A DNA stretch of 28,881 bases from a virus. Below, in pieces: positions 7,539-17,056 of this stretch. Positions within the stretch are counted from its first letter, which is position 1. Every line of letters begins with the position of its first letter. The stretch covers positions 1-28,881 of the IMG/VR virus record IMGVR_UViG_3300044638_005868, one strand, 5' to 3'. The translations under genes and the position numbers were made by a program. The notes below the pieces were generated by a model, which did not search any database, was not told the DNA's origin, and saw nothing but the letters and a program-made list of their open reading frames with translations.

Positions 7539-9458
7539 ATGACGCCGACCGACATCGCCAACATGGCACTCTCCCGTCTGGGGGAACCTCGCTTGTCGTC
7601 CATCGAGGAGAACACGCCGACCGCAATCTCCTGCCGTCAGCACTTCGCCACAGTGCGCGATTCCCTTCTGCGGGCGCATGCGTGGAACTTCGCCACGACC
7701 AGGGCGCAACTCTCACTCACGACCACCCCTGCGTTCGGATGGGACTATGCCTACACCCTCCCGGCGGATTTCCTGCGCCTCTGCACCTTCAACGGTCGTC
7801 AGGCGAAGATGTCCACCTCCGAGTTCATCCTCGAAGGAGGTCTTCTGCTCGCCGATGTTGATGGCGCACGCATCACCTACGTCCGTCGGATGACCGACCT
7901 GACGGATGCCGACCCCTGTTTCATCGAGACCCTAGTGTTTCGACTGTCCGCCGCAATTGCCATCGACGTCACCAACTCCTCGGCAAAACGGGACGAGATG
8001 GAGGGTTTGGCAAACCGGCGCCTCGCCGATGCTTCGTTTTTCGACGCGACCGAATTCCCGGTCGAGATCATTGCTCCGTTCGCTCTTGCCAGAACCAGTT
8101 TTGAATCTGTGCCGTCTTCGGTCGGCACTGGGGCACCTGGTCCTGTCGGTCCTCAAGGAGATCAAGGTGCTGACGGAAGTTCAGCCTACGAAATCGCAGT
8201 CGAGAACGGGTTCTCAGGAACCGAAAGCGACTGGTTGGCATCGCTCGTTGGGCCGGAAGGAATTCAAGGCCCGCCCCTCGATTTTTACAATGCATTCGAA
8301 TACCTCTCACTGTCGCAAGGTTACGACTCAACCGGCGACTGGGCAGACTCGCTCGTCGGTCCTCAGGGGGGGGAGGGACCGCAGGGAGATCCGGGACCAG
8401 CGGGACCAAACGAGGTCTCGACTTCGACCTCAACGAACATCACCGGCATCCTGCTCGGGAACGGATCCACCGTGGTGGCGGCAGTCGCGGGGACCGACTA
8501 TGCCCCCGTCCTGACATCGGCGCAGAAAAAGACGGAGATCGAATCTGCGCTCGCGAGCGGAGGTGCCATCTCCGTCGCGGCGACTGGCACCAACAACGGG
8601 ATCAAGGTTCAAGCAAGCGGGACGGGGGCATTCCAGTTTCAAGGCGGGAGCGGCACCGGCATGAGTGCCTACAACCTGACTGAATACTTGGACGCGAACG
8701 GGTCGAGGATCGGCTACATCTACCACGAGGCGACGAGTGGAAAGATGCTTTTCATGAACGAGCGAAGTGGATCCATCGCGTTCGGGAATGGAGGAGCGGA
8801 CAGGTTCATCGTCTACCCGTCCGGGGGTGTCTACATCGGGAATTCTGCCTCGGACCCAGGAGCGAATTCTCTGCTCGTCCAGGGGAATGTCTCGGCCGAT
8901 TCGTTCCTGCGTTCCGCACCGACGACCGTGTCGAGCCTCGGCAGTGCCACGAACGATGGGGCGATTCGGAATGTCACCGATGCCCTCGGTCCCGTGCTGG
9001 GGGATGTTGTCGTCGGAGGAGGATCCTCGAAAATCACGGTCAGGAGCGATGGCGCGAACTGGCGGGTGCTGTCGTTGCCTTCAGCCCTTCCAACCTTTTC
9101 CCTCGCTTCTCTGAATTTCATGGTGTCCGGGGGCGGGTCTGTAATTACGACGGGCATCAAGGGATACTTGCGGGTGCCTTACGATTGCACCATCCAATCC
9201 GCCGAACTTGTCGCCGATCAATCCGGCAGCATTGTCATTGATATTTGGCGCGATTCCTATGCAAACTTTCCTCCAACCGTCGGGGATTCCATTGTCGCGT
9301 CCGCAAAACCGACTCTTTCGTCCGCTCAAAAATCGCAGAACACTACCCTCACGGGGTGGACAACTACCTTGACGGAAGGGCAATACCTAGTCTTCAACGT
9401 CGATTCCGTTTCGACAGTGACCCATGTTCTGCTCACTCTGAAGGTGCTTAAATCCTGA
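7539..9458 (+). CDS. Tail adaptor (gp11-like) fused to collagen-like tail fibre, copy 1
   Basis: A 639-residue protein starting at ATG 7539, chosen because its paralogue at 10513 starts at the same point (MTxTDIAN); the upstream ATG at 7494 lies in the terminator. Residues 1-190 match the tail tubular protein A / gp11 adaptor family ([20 protein letters not shown], LLRxHxWxFATTR, GWxYxYxLPADFxRL, ITYVRRMTD). Residues 198-210 are collagen-like Gly-X-Y. They are followed by SAYEIAVENGFSGTESDWL (about 214-232), a module common in phage fibres, and a second collagen stretch (about 273-290). The C-terminal fibre part holds FGNGGADRFIVYPSGGVYIG and a terminal beta-domain with VITTGIKGYLRVPYDCTI. 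T7 gp11 alone is 196 residues, so the fibre is an addition. No Shine-Dalgarno is visible. Confidence 0.85.
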   Translation: MTPTDIANMALSRLGEPRLSSIEENTPTAISCRQHFATVRDSLLRAHAWNFATTRAQLSLTTTPAFGWDYAYTLPADFLRLCTFNGRQAKMSTSEFILEGGLLLADVDGARITYVRRMTDLTDADPCFIETLVFRLSAAIAIDVTNSSAKRDEMEGLANRRLADASFFDATEFPVEIIAPFALARTSFESVPSSVGTGAPGPVGPQGDQGADGSSAYEIAVENGFSGTESDWLASLVGPEGIQGPPLDFYNAFEYLSLSQGYDSTGDWADSLVGPQGGEGPQGDPGPAGPNEVSTSTSTNITGILLGNGSTVVAAVAGTDYAPVLTSAQKKTEIESALASGGAISVAATGTNNGIKVQASGTGAFQFQGGSGTGMSAYNLTEYLDANGSRIGYIYHEATSGKMLFMNERSGSIAFGNGGADRFIVYPSGGVYIGNSASDPGANSLLVQGNVSADSFLRSAPTTVSSLGSATNDGAIRNVTDALGPVLGDVVVGGGSSKITVRSDGANWRVLSLPSALPTFSLASLNFMVSGGGSVITTGIKGYLRVPYDCTIQSAELVADQSGSIVIDIWRDSYANFPPTVGDSIVASAKPTLSSAQKSQNTTLTGWTTTLTEGQYLVFNVDSVSTVTHVLLTLKVLKS

Positions 9459-9466
9459 CCAGAAGA

Positions 9467-10513
9467 ATGATCGTCTCGGTTCCAACCATTGCCCTGCCCG
9501 CACTGCCCAACAACATCAGTGCTGCTCCCGCGATTACCTCGGGAACGAACTTCGATCTCAATGCGACCGGTGCCTACGTTGCCTATGTGGGACAGATGCC
9601 ATCGACCCAGACTGTGACCCGTGTCTTTTTTCGGGTCGCATCGGCAACGACTGGATGCACGGCAGTAGTGAAACTTGAGACCGTCGATACATCGACCGGA
9701 CTACCGAGCAACACGTTGGTCCACGCGAATGCCTCTCAAAGTGTGACTATTTCCTCTGGTGCAGCAAACTATGAGGTTGCCTTCACTGGGTTTGAGGTGC
9801 CTCGAGGAACCCTGTTTGCACTCATCATTGCCCAAAGCTCCGGCACACCATCGGCGATTCGATTCGGAAACTTCCCCGACGATAACCACGGTTCCGGTCT
9901 TCCCTATTGCCTTGATTCGGGGGCGCACGTCGCGACTCTCGCTCCATGCTTTGGGATTGGAATTTCCGGGTCTGCCGTGCCGCTTCGTCATATGTGGCCA
10001 ATCACCGACGCGGGACTCGAAACCTTCAATTCGGGCAGCACTCCCGACACTCGGGGTAACAAAATCACGATCAATGCGAAGGTTCGCGTCTGTGGCCTGC
10101 GCGTTTGGGCTGATCTGGATGCGACTGCAAAGGCGAATCTTTACGGTGCGGACGGATCGACAATCCTCGCTAGCGCGGACTTGTTTGCCAGCATTCCTCC
10201 GGATACTGCCGCATTTCCGAACGATGCGCTTTTTACCTCGGCGGTAGACCTCAATCCCGGCACCTATTACATCGCCGTTGAGGCGACATCGGGAACCAAT
10301 ATCGGTCTCGGGGTCTTGACTTTTTACGACTCAACTTGGCGACCCGGTTCTCCATTTGGAGGGGCGGATGTTGTATACGCGACATGCACGCAAACCCCAT
10401 CATCCACAAGTAGCTGGAACGACACTGCTACCAACAAGCAAGCCATGATCTCCCTCCTCATCGACGGAATTGACAACGGGAGCGGAGAATTTTCCTACTC
10501 CTGGGCAAGTTAA
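9467..10513 (+). CDS. Beta-rich tail-associated structural protein, possible receptor-binding
   Basis: A 348-residue protein, 8 bases after the first adaptor-fibre gene and overlapping the second by one base (TAATG at 10511-10515). It is rich in Thr, Ser, Ala and Gly, with few Lys/Glu. It appears to contain two beta-sandwich-like halves: about 20-170 ([38 protein letters not shown]) and 175-345 ([38 protein letters not shown]). The 'TxVTRVxFRVxxxTTG' style occurs in phage tail and carbohydrate-binding proteins. The position between two fibre genes suggests a fibre tip, chaperone-like partner or tailspike. No catalytic motif is recognised. Function is inferred from context. Confidence 0.7.
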   Translation: MIVSVPTIALPALPNNISAAPAITSGTNFDLNATGAYVAYVGQMPSTQTVTRVFFRVASATTGCTAVVKLETVDTSTGLPSNTLVHANASQSVTISSGAANYEVAFTGFEVPRGTLFALIIAQSSGTPSAIRFGNFPDDNHGSGLPYCLDSGAHVATLAPCFGIGISGSAVPLRHMWPITDAGLETFNSGSTPDTRGNKITINAKVRVCGLRVWADLDATAKANLYGADGSTILASADLFASIPPDTAAFPNDALFTSAVDLNPGTYYIAVEATSGTNIGLGVLTFYDSTWRPGSPFGGADVVYATCTQTPSSTSSWNDTATNKQAMISLLIDGIDNGSGEFSYSWAS

Positions 10514-12624
10514 TGACCGAAACCGACATAGCCAACCGCGCCCTGTCTCTCCTCGGTGAACCTTCGATCTCCAGCATCGAGGAGAACACGCCGAATGCGA
10601 TCTCCTGCCGTCTGCACTTCGAGACCGTCAGGGACGCGCTCCTGCGCTCGCACGGGTGGGATTTCGCGACCACCAGGGTCACCCTCTCCCGTTCTGCCTA
10701 CGCTCCGTCGTTCGGCTGGGCATACGGATACCACCTCCCGGCAGACTTCGTCCGTCTCGTCACCTTCAACGATGCCAATGCCGATGAGGCAAGAACCTCC
10801 TTCGAGATCGAGGGCGGGCAACTCCTCACCCATTCCGGTGCCGCTCAGATTTCATACGTTCGGCGCATCACCGACCCCAACGAATTCGACGCGCTCTTCC
10901 TCGACGTCGTCGCCTATCGCCTCGCCGGTGCCATTGCGCTCGCGGTCACCCAGTCCCCGGAGAAGCGGGATGCGATGGAGGCATACGCCGCGCAACGCCT
11001 CGCCCAGGCGGCATTCACCGATGCGGGCGGGACGAAACCAAGGGTCATCTCGCCGATCACCGCCAGCATGGGGATCCTCGCTCGGCTTAAGCGGGGACAG
11101 TGCGTCCCGGAAAATGGTCTTGTGGCGGGTCGGGACGGATTCTCTGCCTACGAGATCGCAGTGCAGAACGGGTTCTCCGGTTCCGAGGAGCAGTGGCTTG
11201 ACGTGCTAGTCGGAGATCCGGGACCGGCAGGTCCGCAGGGACCGGCGGGACCGCAGGGTCCGCAAGGGGCGACGGGACCGGCGGGTCCGGCAGGTGGTCC
11301 TGCAGGTCCGCAGGGACCACAGGGACCGGCGGGTCCGCAAGGGGTTCCGGGAGAGACCGGTTTGAGCGGGAACGACGGAGTGTCGGAAGGCTGGAACTAC
11401 CAATGGGAGACCGACTTCGGGTCCGGCGACCCGTTGCCTGGGCGAATCAAGGGCAACAACGCATCCCTCGCGAGCGTTACCACGATTCGGCTCGACAACG
11501 AGACGACTCCCGGAACATCGATCCGCTCGTACCTCGCCTGGGTCGGAACGCAGACCTCAGCAACGAAGGCAGTGCTGACCATTCGAGGGGCGACCTTCAC
11601 TCAGACCGGGACTTTCGCGTCCTACGCAGTCAGTTCCGTCTCGACCTCCGACCCGGACCATGTTGGACTGACAGTCGCTTACCTGGACGGAAGCGGGTCG
11701 TTCAGTGGGAACCAGGCAGTCATCGTTTCTGTCTCGGTCGTGGGGCAAAAGGGCGACACCGGCGCGACAGGTCCGGCGGGAGCGACCGGTGCGACCGGTG
11801 CGGCAGGCGCGGACGGGGTAATTCAGTACCAGTGGTCCACGGCAACAAGCGGATCTCTGCCCTTTGGTTATGTGCGTGGAAACAACTCCACGCTTGCCAG
11901 CATCACGCAACTCGCCCTCCATATTACCGACTACGTGAACGTGCCACTGGCAACCCTTTACGCGGCAATTTCCAACGTCACTTCCAGTGTGAAGGCTCGC
12001 CTTTATCTCTCGGATTCCGGGACTCTTGATTTCCGGGTTTTCAACATCACCGAGATGAGTGATTCCGGCCTTGGTCATTGGCTAGCCACCGTGACCCACG
12101 AGAGTGGGAGTGGATCATTCACCAATAATGAAGTGCTTCGGGCTTATATCATCGTGTTTGGCAACAAAGGTGACACAGGTGCCGGGGTGCCCACAGGCAT
12201 GGTCTCGCCATACGCGGGCAGCGTACTCCCTGCGGGGTGGTTGTGGTGCGACGGGTCCGTCGTTTCCCGAACGACCTACGCTTCCCTGTTCAGTGCCATC
12301 GGAGGATTGTACGGACCCTTCAACGACTTCGATTTCACGCTCCCCGACCTTCGTGGTCGTTTCGTCGCCGGTCGCGACAACATGAACAACTCGGTCGGCT
12401 CCGGGGGAGGTGATGCGGCGCGATTGACGATGCCACAAATCGATGGCGACGTTATGGGTGCGACGTCTGGAGCGGAGATCCACTCCCACACGATCACCCG
12501 GTCCACCTCGACCAACACGGCGACCGGTGGCAGTGCCACACGGGTGACGTCGGTCAATGCCGCGACGGGTCCGTCCTCGTCGTTGCCTCCGACGATCATC
12601 CTCAACTACATCATCAAGACCTGA
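10513..12624 (+). CDS. Tail adaptor (gp11-like) fused to collagen-like fibre with tail collar domain, copy 2
   Basis: A 703-residue paralogue of the protein at 7539. Residues 1-187 are the gp11-like adaptor domain ([53 protein letters not shown]). About 213-231 is the [19 protein letters not shown] module and 234-281 a long collagen-like Gly-Pro-Ala/Gln run. Two similar shaft modules follow (each with YQW...LP.G...GNN and GSGSF..N), joined by a second collagen stretch at 411-437. From 563 comes a Phage Tail Collar domain ([35 protein letters not shown]) and the usual collar end [16 protein letters not shown]. It overlaps the preceding stop by one base. The C-terminal collar suggests receptor binding or trimer organisation. 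Confidence 0.87.
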   Translation: MTETDIANRALSLLGEPSISSIEENTPNAISCRLHFETVRDALLRSHGWDFATTRVTLSRSAYAPSFGWAYGYHLPADFVRLVTFNDANADEARTSFEIEGGQLLTHSGAAQISYVRRITDPNEFDALFLDVVAYRLAGAIALAVTQSPEKRDAMEAYAAQRLAQAAFTDAGGTKPRVISPITASMGILARLKRGQCVPENGLVAGRDGFSAYEIAVQNGFSGSEEQWLDVLVGDPGPAGPQGPAGPQGPQGATGPAGPAGGPAGPQGPQGPAGPQGVPGETGLSGNDGVSEGWNYQWETDFGSGDPLPGRIKGNNASLASVTTIRLDNETTPGTSIRSYLAWVGTQTSATKAVLTIRGATFTQTGTFASYAVSSVSTSDPDHVGLTVAYLDGSGSFSGNQAVIVSVSVVGQKGDTGATGPAGATGATGAAGADGVIQYQWSTATSGSLPFGYVRGNNSTLASITQLALHITDYVNVPLATLYAAISNVTSSVKARLYLSDSGTLDFRVFNITEMSDSGLGHWLATVTHESGSGSFTNNEVLRAYIIVFGNKGDTGAGVPTGMVSPYAGSVLPAGWLWCDGSVVSRTTYASLFSAIGGLYGPFNDFDFTLPDLRGRFVAGRDNMNNSVGSGGGDAARLTMPQIDGDVMGATSGAEIHSHTITRSTSTNTATGGSATRVTSVNAATGPSSSLPPTIILNYIIKT

Positions 12625-12625
12625 G

Positions 12626-15600
12626 ATGAGCATCCACGTCCATCGAAACAGCTTCAACGCGGGCGAGATCTCCCCGCTGATGGATGCGCGTGTCGATGAG
12701 AACAAGCACCAGTTTTCCTGCCGGATCCTTGAAAACTTCATCCCTCGCATCTACGGGGGCGCCTTCCGGCGACCAGGGACGATGTATATTGGAACGGCGC
12801 ACGATTTGCCGGAATGGACGGAGCGGACGGAGTATCACTCACCGAACCTCTACTTTGATGGAGAAAACTTTGAGCCGCTCGCCTCCGATGACGACTCTTT
12901 TTATGAAGTCGGGTCTCTTTGGCTCCGAAACGTCCGCACCGTCTACCGTTGCACATCTGCTTCCTCGGGATCGGCGACGTGGGACAATGTAGCCAGGCAC
13001 GACCTGGCGCGTTCAACGACCCCGAGTGCGTCTGACAATTCGACTCGCGGGTTCAAGGCCGGATCACTTTGGAAGACTGCAACTTCCCTTTACCGTTGCA
13101 CCTCGGCGAGCGGATCCGCAACATGGGAATCGGTCTCGGCATTTTCGTTCCTCAACGCAACCGTAAAGCCAGACTCTAACAACGATTCCGATGCCGGGTT
13201 TGCGGTCGGATCCATCTGGCACATTGCGTTCAATGGAGCAACGTGGCGATGCACGAACGCATCGGTGGGGGGGGCAGTTTGGCAAAAGATTGCGGACCCG
13301 GTCGGCTACGGGATTCCCTCGGACCTTGACGACTCTGACCGGGGATACATTGTCGGTTCCATCATCACCTATACCTATCCCGTAACAGGCAATGCCTGGA
13401 TTGCCACTGCTGTCACGCCTGGTTCCCCGGTGTGGTCTCTCATCCCCGAGAAAAAGGTGTTCGGCCAATCCGAAAAACCTGGCACCGGGGACGACTCTGG
13501 CGACGGGTTTGCGGTCGGATCCATCTGGCAGAAGACGGAACGGACCCTTTACGAATGCGCGGACAGCACCTCAAACGAAGCGGTATGGGTGCAAGTTTCC
13601 GGCAGTCATGAGACCAACGGCGGAAGGTCTCCGAACGGCTCGGATTCCGGCACCGTGGGAAAAATCTGGATCAACCAAAGGACTTTACAAGCGTGGGAAT
13701 TGACGGGACTGGGAGGCTCTAAAACGGTTCGCCTCTTCGACTTCAACGTCTCCGCGACCACCCGCTACGTCCTCGAAATGGGCGACGGATACCTGCGAAT
13801 CTGGAACGACGACGCGACCCGGTTCATTGACAGGTTGAATTCACCTTACAATCTCCCCCTTCAACTGGCGACCCCTTACGCGGCATCGGATATTTTCGAC
13901 GTTCAAATCGCGCAACTCGGGAACCTCGCCTATTTCGCGCATCCGGCGCACCCTCCGCAAAAGCTGGAGCGCATCTTTGATGCGAGTTTCAACGCGGCGA
14001 CGTTTCGGTGGTCGCAGGTTGATTGGTCCTTCCCTGCCTTCCGGGATTGGAACAACACCGGCGTCACGGCGACCCCTTCCGCCACAAGCGGGACGTTTTC
14101 ACAAATCGGGTTCACCGACAATCCGTTCACGGAGACGATGGATTACTCGAAATATACCGGGGCGAGAATCATGCTGTCCCAACGACGGGACGATGCTCAG
14201 GTGAAACTGAGTCTGGCAAACACCCAAACCTCGGAGTCGATCAACGTCCTCGGCACGTTCCGCGTCTACACCTACGGTGTCGTGAATGGCGCCCTCGACG
14301 TTCAAGGGAAGGACAAGGCAGGGAACTGGCGCAACCTAAAGACCTTCCAGTTCAATGGTGAGACCGGGGGCCGGAACATCGTCTACCAGTCCGAGACGAC
14401 GGAGGCGACCGACATCCGGCTCAAGTTCACCAAGGACGGCACGACGTCTGCCGGTGACGCATACCTCGAAGCGGAGGACTCACGCCGGATCGGCTACGCT
14501 CGCATTTGGGACGGGATTCCCTTCGAAGACTCGCTCCCGGTTGTTCCGTGCGAGGTCGAACTCGCGTTCGACTCGACCGACGCAACCACCGAGTGGGCAA
14601 TCGAGGCATGGGCAAAATACGCCGGTTATCCTCGCTCCGTCTGTTTCCATGAGCAACGCCTCTGGTTCGGGGGCACCGAACTCCAGCCGAACACCCTCTG
14701 GGCGAGTGCAACGAACGACTTTGAAAATTTCCGGCGAGGATCGTTCGACAGTGATTCCCTCGCATTCACCCTTGCCGCGCAGGAAGGTTCCGCCATCCAA
14801 AGTCTGGTCTCGCACGATGCGCTCGTCATCTTCACCCAGGCCGAGGAATGGACGGCGGCTACGTCGGAGCAGACCTCGATCACGCCCTCCAACATCTTCG
14901 TCCGGCGACAATCCCGGTTTGGGTCGGCGCACAAGCAAGCCTTTGTCGCCGCGAACAATCTCCTCTTCCTCCAGAGGGGATCCCGCAAGCTTCGGCAGTT
15001 CAGCTACGGCAGGGGCGGCGACGGTGTCGCGTCCGACCTGACTCTGCTCGCCGAGCATGTCACCCTCGGCGGCATCCGACAGATCGCCTTCCAGCAGCAA
15101 CCGGATCCGATAATCTGGTGCGTCCGGAACGATGGTGTTCTCCTTTCGCTCACCTACGAAGCGGACCAGGAGGTCATCGCATGGGCGCGGCATACGTCCG
15201 GCGACGGGCTTTTCGAGAGCGTGGTGACCATTTACGGTGACGACGGGGAAGCGGACGAGGTCTGGGTCGTCGTCAACCGGGGCGGCACCAGGCTCGTTGA
15301 GCGAATCGATTCGGAGGCATATGCGAAACTTGAAGAGGGTGATGCGGAGCGGATGGTTTACCTCGATAGCGCCATTCTGATCGAGCGAAATCCTGCCACC
15401 ACCTCGGTGACCGGTCTGTCTCATCTGAATGGGAAGACCGTGCAGATCCTGGCCGATGGTGCAGTCGTTCCCTCGAAGACCGTGGCGAGCGGATCGATTA
15501 CCCTCGACAGTGCCGCCGCAAAGGTCGTTGTAGGGATTCCATACATTTCAAAACTGCAACCATCGAAAATCGAGATCGCCATGCAGGACGGCACCGCACA

Positions 15601-15883
15601 GGGTCGCCGGTTCGTCTGCAAGCGTGCCGCATTGAACCTGTGGAAAACTTTCGGACTGCAATATTCCGACAATCCCGATGCTGCGGAAAGCCAGTGGTTT
15701 GACGTCGAGGGGCGATCAACAAATACCACCTACGACACCCCATCTCCTTTGACTACCGGCATGCGGCAGATTAATAATCTGGGACGGCATGGAGACAGTG
15801 TCGATCTGTGCTTCCGGCAGACTCTTCCCCTACCCGCAAACCTTCTCGCCATCGTTCCGAAGCTCGATGTCTCAGGAGACTGA
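12626..15883 (+). CDS. Tail tubular protein B / nozzle (gp12-like) with inserted tandem repeats
   Basis: A 1085-residue protein from ATG 12626, one base after the previous stop; an upstream ATG at 12557 lies inside the fibre gene and is rejected. The N-terminus NSFNAGEISPLMDARVDENK and LENFIPRIYGGAFRRPGT is the family signature of gp12-like nozzle proteins. C-terminal regions (HEQRLWFGGTELQPNTLWAS, FVRRQSRFGSAHKQAFVAAN, LFLQRGSRKLRQFSYGRGGD) also fit. T7 gp12 is 794 residues; most of the excess is a block at about 88-362 made of six related units of around 40 residues (see repeat entry). The protein forms the distal tail tube below the adaptor. It would be the attachment surface for the two adaptor-fibre proteins encoded just upstream. 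Confidence 0.9.
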   Translation: MSIHVHRNSFNAGEISPLMDARVDENKHQFSCRILENFIPRIYGGAFRRPGTMYIGTAHDLPEWTERTEYHSPNLYFDGENFEPLASDDDSFYEVGSLWLRNVRTVYRCTSASSGSATWDNVARHDLARSTTPSASDNSTRGFKAGSLWKTATSLYRCTSASGSATWESVSAFSFLNATVKPDSNNDSDAGFAVGSIWHIAFNGATWRCTNASVGGAVWQKIADPVGYGIPSDLDDSDRGYIVGSIITYTYPVTGNAWIATAVTPGSPVWSLIPEKKVFGQSEKPGTGDDSGDGFAVGSIWQKTERTLYECADSTSNEAVWVQVSGSHETNGGRSPNGSDSGTVGKIWINQRTLQAWELTGLGGSKTVRLFDFNVSATTRYVLEMGDGYLRIWNDDATRFIDRLNSPYNLPLQLATPYAASDIFDVQIAQLGNLAYFAHPAHPPQKLERIFDASFNAATFRWSQVDWSFPAFRDWNNTGVTATPSATSGTFSQIGFTDNPFTETMDYSKYTGARIMLSQRRDDAQVKLSLANTQTSESINVLGTFRVYTYGVVNGALDVQGKDKAGNWRNLKTFQFNGETGGRNIVYQSETTEATDIRLKFTKDGTTSAGDAYLEAEDSRRIGYARIWDGIPFEDSLPVVPCEVELAFDSTDATTEWAIEAWAKYAGYPRSVCFHEQRLWFGGTELQPNTLWASATNDFENFRRGSFDSDSLAFTLAAQEGSAIQSLVSHDALVIFTQAEEWTAATSEQTSITPSNIFVRRQSRFGSAHKQAFVAANNLLFLQRGSRKLRQFSYGRGGDGVASDLTLLAEHVTLGGIRQIAFQQQPDPIIWCVRNDGVLLSLTYEADQEVIAWARHTSGDGLFESVVTIYGDDGEADEVWVVVNRGGTRLVERIDSEAYAKLEEGDAERMVYLDSAILIERNPATTSVTGLSHLNGKTVQILADGAVVPSKTVASGSITLDSAAAKVVVGIPYISKLQPSKIEIAMQDGTAQGRRFVCKRAALNLWKTFGLQYSDNPDAAESQWFDVEGRSTNTTYDTPSPLTTGMRQINNLGRHGDSVDLCFRQTLPLPANLLAIVPKLDVSGD
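12887..13712 (+). repeat. Six tandem ~40-residue repeats within the nozzle gene
   Basis: Six in-frame units share the pattern D-D-S-x-x-G-F-x-V-G-S-I-W, a short variable stretch, Y-x-C, then A-V/T-W. They lie at about 12887-12997, 13030-13138, 13174-13297, 13319-13450, 13484-13606 and 13628-13712 (the last degenerate). A 27-base identity (cgggtttgcggtcggatcc...) occurs at 13195-13221 and 13504-13530, indicating fairly recent duplication or gene conversion. Similar G-x-x-W repeats occur in phage fibre proteins. Confidence 0.8.
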
Positions 15884-15885
15884 AA

Positions 15886-16671
15886 ATGGCTATTCTACCG
15901 ACAATTCTTTCAGCTATCGGTTCCGGTCTCGGAATCATGGGGATGTCGAGTTCGGCGAATGCGTCCGAGAGCATCGCAAACCTCAACTACCAGATCGCTC
16001 GATACAATGCCGAGGGTCAACGTCGCGCAGGGACGTCGGCACTGAACTTGGAGCGCATCGGGATCCGCTCACAGATGTCGGAGGCGCGAACGAACCTGCG
16101 CCTGTCACTCGCCGATGCCGCGATGCGCGAGCGGAACGCTCAACGTCTTCGCCTCTTCGCGGAGGCGAAAACGAAGTCTGGGCAGGAAGCGATGCGGCGG
16201 CAACTGGGGCAGTTCGATGAATTCCGCTCCCGGCAGAAGGCAGCGGTCGCGGCGAGTGGCGTCACGATCTCAGGGTCGCCCCTGGAGGTCATGGCCGAAA
16301 CTGCCGCGCAGATGAAACTGTCGATCCAGGACATGGCAGACGAGACCGCATTCCAACGGGACGAGATCCTCAACCAGGCGACCATCGAGGCACTCGGAGC
16401 CTTTCGAGACCGCACTGCTGCGAGGGCGACCTTCGGCTACGCGAAGCGAGGCACCTCGCTTGCCCTTCTCGGCAACCGGATCGGTCGGCAGACTCTCCAG
16501 TCTCAATACCGGTCGGGTCTCATGGGCGCGGAACTCGCCCGCCTCCAAGGCTACGATCAGGCTGCGGGGACGCGCATGTCGGCATTCGGAAGTGCCTTCA
16601 GTGCCACCGGAAACCTCCTCACCGGACTGTATCAGGACCGTCAACTCGGAGCAGGAATGTTCAGACCATGA
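15886..16671 (+). CDS. Internal virion protein (gp14-like)
   Basis: A 261-residue protein. ATG 15886 is chosen over the longer frame from 15808 because AGGAG (15874-15878) lies seven bases upstream and the extra residues are basic shadow sequence. A hydrophobic N-terminus (ILPTILSAIGSGLGIMGM, about residues 3-20) is followed by a long Ala/Arg/Glu-rich helix and the segment SGVTISGSPLEVMAETAAQM, a pattern seen in gp14-like ejection proteins of T7-like phages. A second weakly hydrophobic Gly-rich part lies near the C-terminus. In T7, gp14 enters the outer membrane during infection as part of the DNA ejection channel. The position right after the nozzle gene supports this. Confidence 0.75.
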   Translation: MAILPTILSAIGSGLGIMGMSSSANASESIANLNYQIARYNAEGQRRAGTSALNLERIGIRSQMSEARTNLRLSLADAAMRERNAQRLRLFAEAKTKSGQEAMRRQLGQFDEFRSRQKAAVAASGVTISGSPLEVMAETAAQMKLSIQDMADETAFQRDEILNQATIEALGAFRDRTAARATFGYAKRGTSLALLGNRIGRQTLQSQYRSGLMGAELARLQGYDQAAGTRMSAFGSAFSATGNLLTGLYQDRQLGAGMFRP

Positions 16672-17054
16672 CCATCGCAAACCACGAAATGAACCAGGAC
16701 GAACAATCCGATTTTTTCGATGCCATCGAGCGGGTGAACCGGGCCGGTTCCGCGCTCAAGGTCATCGCCTGGGCACTCGGCGGACTCACGGCGGCGGGCC
16801 TTGCGGTAGCCGGGTGGGTTCTTCAAGTCAATTGGGCGCAAGCGGAACACGGCGAAACGCTCAAGGTTCTGACCCCTCGCGTCGAGGCTCTTGAAACCCG
16901 CGCCGTGCGCTTCGATGCCGCGCCTCCTCCTTCGCAAGCGCAGTTCCACGACATCGACAAGCGACTCGACCGGATGGAGCAGAATTCCGCGATGCTTCGG
17001 GAGCAGACTGCTCTGATTCTCGAAGCAGTGAAAAAACTCGAAGCAAGACCCTGA
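16668..17054 (+). CDS. Single-span membrane protein with coiled coil (holin-like or ejection accessory)
   Basis: A 128-residue protein in an ATGA overlap with the previous gene. A single transmembrane segment is predicted at residues 32-52 (VIAWALGGLTAAGLAVAGWVL). It is flanked by a charged N-terminus and a long soluble C-terminal part with heptad-like RLDRMEQNSAMLREQTALIL. One-span proteins with a coiled coil in late phage operons include holins and holin-like proteins, but no lysin or spanin gene is next to it. It sits between two internal virion protein genes, so a virion or ejection role is equally possible. The topology (N-in or N-out) cannot be fixed from sequence. Confidence 0.65.
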   Translation: MTIANHEMNQDEQSDFFDAIERVNRAGSALKVIAWALGGLTAAGLAVAGWVLQVNWAQAEHGETLKVLTPRVEALETRAVRFDAAPPPSQAQFHDIDKRLDRMEQNSAMLREQTALILEAVKKLEARP

Positions 17055-17056
17055 CC

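Noticed and set aside
12557-12625. Upstream ATG extending the nozzle protein by 23 residues
   Set aside because: Extension is Arg/Ser-rich shadow of the fibre gene end; MSIHVHRNSFNAGEISP is the expected family start.
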